Positions 55,985-64,000 of a stretch of DNA of 64,000 nt are shown in pieces. The stretch is from the NCBI GenBank assembly GCA_012656075.1, contig JAAKBF010000360.1, positions 124,001 through 188,000 of the forward strand. Reading direction: 5' to 3'. This DNA is from Phytophthora hibernalis. Taxonomy: Eukaryota > Oomycota > Peronosporomycetes > Peronosporales > Peronosporaceae. Position 1 is the stretch's first letter. Each line of letters opens with the position of its first letter. The notes under the pieces were generated by a model that was given only the letters and a program-made list of their open reading frames with translations, did no database searches and had not been told where the DNA came from. Made by a program: the position numbers and the translations under genes.

Positions 55985-57642
55985 GCTTATACCGGTAGCT
56001 GCGAGACTGGACAGGGACAAGGTGCAGGAGGCAGAGACATGCAGAAACGGTGAAGGATTTCCCTAGAGGGGAGATTAAGCCACGGACACTAAAATGTGTC
56101 GGCTGGAGAGCTACAGGTGACTGCAGTCCGAGCGGCCCTCGAATCCCGGACAAAGACCACTCGCGCATGACGCGAGTACTGGCTGGAGCTTCGGGTTATT
56201 GTGAAGTGGAAGATGTGGACACTGGCGAGAGTTTTCGAGTGGGGAGACGATACTGCAACAGTATCAAACAGGAAGCGGTCTTTCGGTGCTCGGATGCGGT
56301 CGGGTTCGCGAATTTCCCAGCGTCGGCGCGTCAAGCTGTTGCCACGACGCTTGAACCGGGGTTTGCATTGCCGAATGTGGCTGAGGGCACATCGATCCCT
56401 AGAGATGGCATCGTGATGGTGGTATATCCGAAGTTGCTGGCTAGTGCGTACGCCTCCATCCGCGTCATTCGGGAGTTAGGCTGCAAACTACCGGTTGAGG
56501 TTTGGTATGTTCCTCGCGAGATGGAGAAACGCCCCGCCGCTATTCAGACACTGCAGCAACTCCATGTCCTTGGTCTTGTTGTACGCGTCGAGAATGTTCT
56601 CGAACAGCTTCACATGTGCTGGTATGGGCGATATGTCGCTGCACAAGGTGGTCGACTTTTTCGCGACGGGATTTCGTGTCAAGGTATATGCCATTTACAA
56701 CAGCTTCTTTGAGCGCGTGTTGTTCCTGGATGCCGACAACGTTGTGCGCGATCCAAGCTTCTTGTTTCACCTTCGTGAATTCAACGAAAATGGGGCGGTA
56801 TTCTGGCCGGATTTCTGGCATCCGACCAACTCGATTTTCAATATTCACAGCCAGTCCCTGATCTGTGAACTGCTCGATATCCCGTTTGCTAACATGTTTG
56901 AGCAGGAAAGTGGTCAACTGCTGGTGGATAGACGGATGCATGCTGCTAGACTGGAGCACGTGCGTCATTACGCCTTCCAGCGCTCGGATTACTTTGACCG
57001 GATGAAGTTGGTGCATGGCGACAAGGATCTGTTTCGCCTTGCGTGGCTTAAACAGCTCTCACCCTTCTATATGATCAAGTCGCCACCTGCTGTGGCAGGA
57101 AAAGTGATCAATGGGAGTTTCTGCGGGATGACGATGGCGCAGCATGACACCGAAGGTAACGTGCTGTTTCTTCACCGCAACTCAAACAAGCTGACTGGGG
57201 TTGCTCCTACCCGAATCAACGCAAACATGGAGGAAGCAGTTCGTCGTGCGAAGGAAAAATTGGCAACCAAAAATCCTGACGGCCGCAAAACACCCAAGTT
57301 CAAGGAAATTCAGGACGAGCTGAAGGCAATAGAAGCCGAGTCGGGAAAATACTGGTGCCAGTTGAGCCCGACAGGTATCCTGATCCAGCCATTTGGACCC
57401 ACCTTCTTTCCTTCCGTAACTCGTCTCGACGTGCGAAGTATGTGATTGAAACATACAATGCTATCCCAGAGTTTCCGGAGGAGCAAAACTGCTACGGTCG
57501 GCGGTGGTTGGATAATGATCCCAATTTCTACTTTCAGAAGTTTGCAGATTTGAGTTTTTCAGGACTGGAAACAAAGTTGCGCCGTTACGCCATGGAGGTG
57601 GCGGATCTTCGTCAGCGCATGTTGGATGAACCTGGAAGGTAG
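55985..57642 (+). pseudogene. GT71 mannosyltransferase, copy 3, 5' end missing
   Basis: Homology to copy 4 starts about 56006 (RDKVQEAE... HAETVKDFPRGE), then the Cys-rich module CVGWRATGDCSPSGPRIPDK, GYCEVEDVDTGESF, and the catalytic domain: MVVYPKLLASAYASIRVIRE, ERVLFLDADNVVRDPSFLFH, GAVFWPDFWHPTNSIFNIHS, EQESGQLLVDRRMH, HGDKDLFRLAWLKQLSPFYM, FLHRNSNKLTGV, CYGRRWLDNDP. The DADN loop is one residue shorter than in paralogues (DADNVVRDP against DADNVPVRDP). No start codon or membrane anchor precedes it; an abrupt AT-rich border at 55,915 suggests the first part was lost. Frame changes near 56,040, 56,520-56,640 and 57,360. Confidence 0.75.
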
Positions 57643-58371
57643 CGTTTGCAAGTGCCGTATCTAGTGCGGAACTGGACCAACATCATCAGTGCGAAACAGT
57701 GGGCGTCCTCGGCACGACTGACTCAATGTACGTGAAGACCTAGAGATGAAGCCAAAGCACATCAAGCTCCGGGCTCCGGACAATACTGTTAATTATTCAA
57801 GTTCTTCTCACTGATCAAATCCAAGGTAGAACAAAGTAATGCAATCTACGTAGTACAACACATAAATAATTTGAAATCGGTAATGGATATTGTGTACGCC
57901 AACAAGGGTCTCTTTTGGTTTGCGTAGCTCAAATTTTCATGGCGTAAGTTGTCCGCCAAAAAAATGTGACAAAGGGTTTTGCTCAGGACCGTAAGCATTG
58001 CTACAACTTCAGAAATAAGTCAATGAGAAGGGATTAACGAATCCTCCGATGGAGCTTTGTTAGCTGTTGGACGATAATTCCCGAAGCGAGGTTCTCAATT
58101 GACGGTAGATACTTCAGCGGAGCTCGATGAATTCAGGAGCCGGTTATTCTCAAGAATTACCACTGAATTTTCTCAAGCTACTGTAGAAACGCGCTGACGA
58201 TTAAAGGCACACAAATTTAGGTCGGAGTCAAGATCCCATGATGACAATCGAATTGAAACTCCTCGTTGCAAGTTGCCTGCTCATGTTTTCATTGCGAATT
58301 GCACCAACTGACCAGGAGTGCCGCCACTCGTGACAAGTGAGAATAAAACACCTTATCTGTTCCGATTTCTC

Positions 58372-60347
58372 ATGACGTTCTCGCGAGGTTTGCAGAGATC
58401 TCCGTTATGTTTGCAGCGATGGTTACCGCGATTGGTTGTGCTTAGTACCGTGGTGTACGTGTCGTTGCTCTTTACATTCTGGACAAGCAGACGCAATTAT
58501 ACTCCAGCTCCTCATACTGTCGTCCGCCACCAAGTGTTGAAGGGAATGCTTGGTGATGACGTTGAATCCATAGCACTGATTGAAATCAACACAGACGGAG
58601 ATGATATTACCAGCCCGAGAATGAAGAAATTATCGACATCAACTATCAATTGGAAAGATCTCACGCTAGATACACTTCCCGAAGTCGGATCACCGGTGAG
58701 TATGGATACGTCGGAGAGAACTACATCTTCAGGTATGTCTGACAAAATAGAAAGTGATGAAACGTCAAGGGCTGGTTCCGCTGCGGCTAGTACTGAAGCG
58801 AAAGATCATAATACCAGTTCGCTGCTAAACAGGGGCGTTGTCACTCCACCAACATTCGATTATCTGGACTTGCTGAACGAAAAAGCTGAGGAGCATGCTC
58901 GATCTGTGAAATTGCTGCCGTCGGGCGAGACAAGAACACGCGCTCTCAAGTGCATCGGGTGGCGAAACACGGGCAATTGCAATCCTGATGGACCACGAGA
59001 GCCTCAAAAAGATTTGACATGCTCTGATCTCGTACCAAGCAGTGCATCTGGGTACTGTGAGGTGGAGGATACCAAGTCTGGCGAGCATTTTCGGGTCATG
59101 CGCCGCGCTTGCAATATCCTGCGAAATCGGGTCCCGTTTCGCTGTGCCAATGCCCCCGCCTTCGCTAAATTTCGAGTTCAAGCTGACGCAGCAATGAAAT
59201 CTTCAACTCGGAGATACGCACTTGCACCTTCGGCTGTTCAGCCACACGATGGCATTGTCCTGGTTGTCTATCCGAGGTTGGTTCCGAGTGCTTTCGCCAC
59301 GATTCGAGCTCTCCGAGAGATTTTAGGTTGTCCACTGCCAATTGAGATCTGGTTCCGACCGGATGAGATGGTAGATGCCCCTGAAGCACTTGTTCCTCTC
59401 AAGAAATTGGCGAATGATATCTCAATTGGACAGATATCCTTTCGCGAGATAATCGATCCTGTTGCGAAGCGCTTTGTCGCGAAGATTCACGCTATCTACC
59501 ACAGTTCCTTCGATCGCCTGCTGTTCCTCGACGCAGACAATGTCCCAGTGCGCGATCCAAGTTTTCTATTCGACTCGCCTGAGTTTGTGAAGACCGGAGC
59601 ACTCTTCTGGCCTGACTTCTGGCACCCAACCTCCACCATGTTCGGTCTTCACAAGAAGTCCTTGCTTTGGGAGTTGCTTGACATGAACTTTGTCGACATG
59701 TTCGAGCAAGAAAGCGGTCAACTCGTAGTCGATCGTAGAAGGCATGCTGCTCCCTCGAACTCACCCTCTTCTACGCTACTCACGAGCCTAACTTCTTCGT
59801 TCACTACAAACTCGCGTGGGGTGACAAGGACCTCTTTCGTTTGGCTTGGTTGAAGCTCAATTCGACTTTCCACATGATCGAGACGCCGCCTGCCATGGCT
59901 GGCATGGTGACTAATACTTCAGCATTTTGTGGGATGACAATGGTGCAGCATGACGCAAAGGGCGAAGTGCTATTTCTTCATCGTAACAAGAACAAACTCA
60001 CAGGATTAGCGCTCTCCAGTTCTAGCAGCATGTCTGGCCCGAAGGTGAAAAATGGAGTAAATGACGGAGAGTTAGGGATATCTTCTGACAGCGACTCGTA
60101 CCCGGACCCAGCCATTTGGACGCACTTGATGTCCTTTAACAGCAACTTCATCCGCGATCACTACGTTGTCCAGGCATTCACGACATCTTTGGACTTTACC
60201 AACAAGCAGAAATGTTTCGGGCGGCTGTCACTACGTCATAGCCCCCAATTCAGTATCCAAATTATCGCAAACCTAAGTTTTTCTGGATTCGAGACGAACT
60301 TACGGCACTTTGCCAAAGAAGCTCGAGATCTAACACTGAATCAATAA
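58372..60347 (+). CDS. GT71 mannosyltransferase, copy 4
   Basis: Start MTFSRGLQRSPLCLQRWLPR at 58372, membrane anchor LVVLSTVVYVSLLFTFW, a longer Ser/Thr/Asp-rich stem, Cys-rich module CIGWRNTGNCNPDGPREPQK with GYCEVEDTKSGEHF, then the catalytic domain: VLVVYPRLVPSAFATIRALR, FDRLLFLDADNVPVRDPSFL, ALFWPDFWHPTSTMFGLHKK, DMFEQESGQLVVDRRRHAA; after a one-C frame change at about 59752 GDKDLFRLAWLKLNSTF, FLHRNKNKLTGL. About 660 residues. The most complete GT71 gene of the window. It starts 727 bp after copy 3. Confidence 0.85.
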
Positions 60348-60411
60348 AAATACAAACGTGTCAAACAATGCAATAGTTGAAGAACAGATACAACGGAAAC
60401 TTACATCAATC

Positions 60412-62006
60412 ATGAGTCGTCGCCGCTGCAACGGCCACTTCCGTCCGTTATCTCGATATCTGGAACCATTTTGCTTCTGGACGATATCAGTGAAGATCAT
60501 GACGCTCTCCAACCATCGCAGCGCCCGCTTGCGGGTTCTTCTTGCAAGCATCGCTAGTATTTTCGTCACGACAGTCTACATCAACTCGAGACTCGTTAGT
60601 AGCCCCTCCGTCGGCCTCAGCGACAATTTCGACGCATTCCGATCCAGAATGTACAATCTCCGAGCTGAAACGGGGAGTAATGGCGAGCTTTCAGTTGTAA
60701 ACAGCACTGCAGTAGCAGGACATCCCATTTCATCGTTTTACCAGCGTGGTGATAATTTTGATGTTAGTGTGGGTCGCGATCGTGGAATCATGGTTTGCAT
60801 GCACGATGGGGTGCTCGACATGGGACTCTCGCTCATTCGTGAGCTACGCTGCCTTGGAAACGAAGAACTTATGCAGGTTTATCACTGTGGAGACGAAGAA
60901 CTGTCGGAGCGATCAAGGGGGATGCTTTTCAGTATTGACAACCGACTAGAACTCGTTGACGTGTGCTCTGATCTCTCGTCTCGTGGTGTGATCTCCACAA
61001 ACGTAACATCCAAGTTCCAGAGCTGGTGGATTAAGCCGCTTGCGATGTATCACACAGATATCCGCCACGTGATGTTGGCGGACGTAGACGACGTGATCAT
61101 GAAAGACCCAGCAATTTTACGCAACCTCGACGGGTATGTGCAGACTGGCACCACATTTTCTACGATCGCGTCGTTCACAAGAAGCAATTCCTAAACGGAA
61201 AAGACAAGGAGGTTTTACTTGCGGAGGCTGCTTGAATCATTTGACTACGACAGATTCAATGTGTCAGAGGGCTTTGCTGCTTCAGAGCACGTGTTAAACT
61301 CGTTCGCGTATAACGGTAAATCGTGCCACGAAATGGACTCGTCGATGGTGCTGATCGATAAGGAACGAGCTGGACAGACTGTCATGGACATAATGCTCTG
61401 GTTCATCACGGAAGAGCGCTTTCGGTTTAAGTATTCGTGGGGCGATAAGGAGACGTTTTGGCTGGCTTTTGAGTTGGCACATGTGCCATATTTCTTTTCT
61501 CCGTGGGGAGTTAGTGTGGTGTCGTCAATGCCGAATGCTGACATGAAGCGCCACCCTGACACGCTTTGTGGAAGCATTCTGCATTATCTACCTGTTGATA
61601 ACAACGAAACTAACCAGGAGGATCAAGTATTGTACGTGAATGGCAAGGCGCTGATTGATCCATACCCCCAGGGCGTCGGGTATATTCGCAAAGCCAAACA
61701 AAACAATTTATTCAACACCCTTCCGACCCACATGACCCCCGCCAACGCAGAAGAGAAGTGAACATGACGGCACATCCATCCGAGAAATTCAACATCGAAT
61801 GTTTGGTCGGCATGGGCTCAACTCCGTTGCCAGATTCGTTTTCCGTCAACTCTTACGCCGGCGACTGCATTTTCTGGGTGTCGCTATGGGTGTTATTGCC
61901 TCACTGCAGCATTGCGAGACATACGATCAAGAAACAATTCTCCACTAGAGACAAGGATATTCAACATGATGCATTCCTCTCATTTTTCATAGTGACTTAC
62001 GGTTAG
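60412..62006 (+). CDS. GT71-like mannosyltransferase, subfamily 2, copy 5
   Basis: Starts at ATG 60412; ATG 60499 (MTLSNHRSARLRVLLASIAS) is an equal alternative because the membrane anchor RLRVLLASIASIFVTTVYI follows. Catalytic landmarks: IMVCMHDGVLDMGLSLIREL, WWIKPLAMYHTDIRHVMLAD with DVDD (DxD-like, VMLADVDDVIMKDPAIL), GYVQTGTTF, EMDSSMVLIDKERAGQTVMD, RFKYSWGDKETFWLAFELAH, YFFSPWGVSVVSSMP, and a C-terminal membrane stretch CIFWVSLWVLL. Frame changes near 61,160 (one T in ACATTTTC), 61,215 and 61,750. It starts 65 bp after copy 4. Confidence 0.7.
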
Positions 62007-62277
62007 TTATCGAGTTGATTGAGCTCAACCTCCTCCTCAAATGCAATTATAGATCGTTTTTCAGTGAGGTACATTGATGCCACTTACTTCGAAGTAACTA
62101 AGTTAACCACTGGCAGTACCACACGATATGTTGTTACTGATGCCAACCCCTTTGTCCTCGCCACAAGATCATGTCGCATGTGGGGCCTTTTAGTACTCAC
62201 CATCCTCAGACACCTAGCGAGGGGTTATCCAGTTGTACATGTAATCCACTCGCTCTCACTTCTACTCGCACGTCGGC

Positions 62278-63771
62278 ATGAAGCAAGCAGGTTCAGACAC
62301 ACACGAGACACCAAGCCCCGAGACTTCTTCCATGAAGCGCTTCTTCCGTACGGAGGTGCGCGTACCTCTACTGTTTCTAGTGACCTTGGGGTCCTTCCTC
62401 GCCACCTCAATCTACGTCAACACGAGACTTGCCAGTAACGCCGTCATCGGTCGCAGCAACAGTGTGGGGACAGCAGTCTACAACAACTCTCAACTCGACT
62501 GGAAAATGGACACTGCCGCGTTTGAAAATACCGTCGCGATGCCCGCCCACCCAACGTCTCCGTACTACAGACGCCCAACCACTTTTGACAGAAGTGTGGG
62601 TCGAGAGCGTGGGGTTATGGTTTGCATTCATGACGCGATGCTTAACATGGGTCTGTCACTCATTCGAGAGCTACGATGTCTGGGAAACCACGAACTCATT
62701 CAGGTGTATCACTGTGGCGAACAAGAGTTATCAGCCGGATCAGTGGAACTACTTTTTCGTCTTGACAACCGTCTAGAACTCGTGGATGTATGCTCCGACC
62801 TATCGTCTCGCGGTGTTATCTCCTCGGACATTGCATCCAAGTTCCGGAGTTGGTGGATCAAACCACTCGCAATGTACCACACCGACGTGCGTCATGTTGT
62901 GTTGGTGGATGTAGACGATGTCATTATGAAGAACCCCGCAGTGTTGCGTGATCTCGAGGGGTACTCTACGACGGGCACCACATTTTCTACGATCGAGTGA
63001 TCCCCGGTATGAAGTTCCTGACTGGAAACGATACTGGTAAAACGTACGTTCATAAACTTCTTCACGAATTCGACTACAAGAGGTTCAACGTGTCGAAGAC
63101 CTTCGCGCCATCACAGCACATGTTCAACACCTTTGCATTCAAGGGCAAGTCCATCCACGAGATGGATTCATCGATGGTTCTAATTGACAAGGAGCGAGCA
63201 GGAAAGACCGTCATGGATATCCTGTTTTGGTTTATTACGGAGGAGCGGTTCCGCTTCACGTATTCGTGGGGCGACAAGGAGACTTTCTGGTTAGCGTTCG
63301 AGCTGGCACATACGCCGTATTTCTTTTCGCCGTGGGGTGTCAGTGTCGTGTCTTCGATGCCAAATGAAGACATGAAGAACCATCCTGACACGCTGTGTGG
63401 AAGTATCCTCCAGTACTTGCCTGTCAAAGACAACGGTAATGAGACGGCAGAAATATTGTACACGAACGGCAAGGCGTTGATTGACCCGTTCCCTCAAGGA
63501 ATCGGATTCATCCGCAAAGCCAAACAGAACAACTTGTTCAACACAATTCCGACGCACATGACACCTCGTCAAGGACGTCAGGCGGTGAATAGGACGGCGC
63601 ACCAGGGCGAGAAATTCAACACTGAATGCCTTGTCGGTATGGGCGCTGTTCGCTTGCCTGACTATTTCTCTCAAAATCTGCTGCGTCGCCGACTTCACTT
63701 TTTGGGTATTGCTATGGGTGTACTTGGTTCAGTACAGAATTGCGAGACTTACGAATAAACTGCAATGGTAG
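62278..63771 (+). CDS. GT71-like mannosyltransferase, subfamily 2, copy 6
   Basis: ATG 62278 (MKQAGSDTHETPSPETSSMK), membrane anchor VPLLFLVTLGSFLATSIYV, then VMVCIHDAMLNMGLSLIREL, WWIKPLAMYHTDVRHVVLVD with VDVDDVIMKNPAVL, TTFSTIE where the frame breaks (~62,982, one T short in ACATTTTC as in copy 5), EMDSSMVLIDKERAGKTVMD, RFTYSWGDKETFWLAFELAH, YFFSPWGVSVVSSMPN. Another frame change near 63,670 leads into the C-terminal membrane segment FTFWVLLWVYLVQYRI and a TAG at 63769-63771. Close paralogue of copy 5. Confidence 0.75.
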
Positions 63772-64000
63772 ATTTGAACAACAATACACATTAATTAACT
63801 TACGATGCTTAACTTCTTTTGTTGTTGGATGTGCGCTGCTTCTTCTTGCAAAGTAGCGCAGATACGTTTCGAGTCCAGAGAAACTATACTCGGTAAACTC
63901 GCGCGCATAAAAGTTTGGATTTTGATGCAACGTACGTCCGCCGAAACATCGCTGCAGGCCCGTAAACTTGTTCATCGCTGCATGCTTCCGGATAATATAC
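63712..64000 (-). CDS. GT71 mannosyltransferase, copy 7, C-terminal fragment
   Basis: Runs off the right edge. From 63975 downward: RKHAAMNKFTGLQRCFGGRT, then NPNFYAREFTEYSFSGLETY and LRYFA. The same C-terminal end (QKCFGR...SFSGFETNLRHFAKEA) closes copy 4, so this is a minus-strand member of subfamily 1. The frame continues past LRYFA to 63712 and overlaps copy 6; one extra A at GCAAG would instead give a stop about 30 codons sooner. Its upstream part lies outside the window. Confidence 0.65.
   Translation of the reverse strand, partial: YIIRKHAAMNKFTGLQRCFGGRTLHQNPNFYAREFTEYSFSGLETYLRYFARRSSAHPTTKEVKHRKLINVYCCSNLPLQFIRKSRNSVLNQVHP

Overview
The window looks like nuclear DNA of an oomycete, probably Phytophthora or a relative. 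The grounds are short GT-AG introns (105 and 60 bp), a nuclear gene for a mitochondrial release factor, decayed chromodomain Gypsy retrotransposons, a Pif1/Helitron-type helicase, an integrated Polinton-like element, and a tandem family of GT71 (Mnn1/Mnn2-type) mannosyltransferases. No rRNA, tRNA or CRISPR array was recognised by eye.

Layout. 1-3.8 kb is a gene-dense host segment: an acidic protein cut by the window edge, a DUSP/Tudor-knot protein, mitochondrial RF1 and a PX-domain protein. 3.8-18.5 kb is repeats: hairpins, the N-terminal half of a DDE-type transposase preceded by a zinc-binding ORF, an unknown plus-strand ORF with an acidic tail, then a chromodomain Gypsy element on the minus strand (gag to chromodomain, 17.2 to 8.6 kb) and two direct repeat copies. 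19.5-31.5 kb is an AT-rich, compact Polinton-like element. It carries a capsid-type protein, a packaging ATPase, a fibre with a C-terminal S74 chaperone, an rve integrase and a protein-primed DNA polymerase B that contains an HNH-like module, plus several unknown proteins. I see no major capsid protein or protease, so the left end is probably lost. 31.7-37.0 kb is a second Gypsy element on the minus strand between ~225-bp direct repeats. 37.1-39.2 kb is a cyclic-nucleotide-binding protein.

39.3-43.1 kb and 56-64 kb hold the GT71 cluster: two genes on the left, five on the right (the last on the minus strand and cut by the window edge). The 13 kb between the two halves holds tandem repeats, small unknown ORFs, a Pif1 helicase whose C-terminal part lies inverted on the other strand, a 1.1-kb unknown gene and MITE-like repeats. 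The GT71 proteins are predicted type II Golgi/ER proteins that extend mannose chains on glycoproteins. Four share a cysteine-rich stem module before the catalytic domain; two form a second subfamily with a C-terminal membrane segment.

One point governs how the annotation is read. Nearly every gene, including conserved host genes, is broken by single-base changes, and in about 18 places restoring one base in a 2-6 base homopolymer rejoins the conserved frame. This looks like homopolymer under-calling in the assembly, so many apparent pseudogenes may be intact in the organism. Where I give one feature for a broken gene, the coordinates span all its frames.
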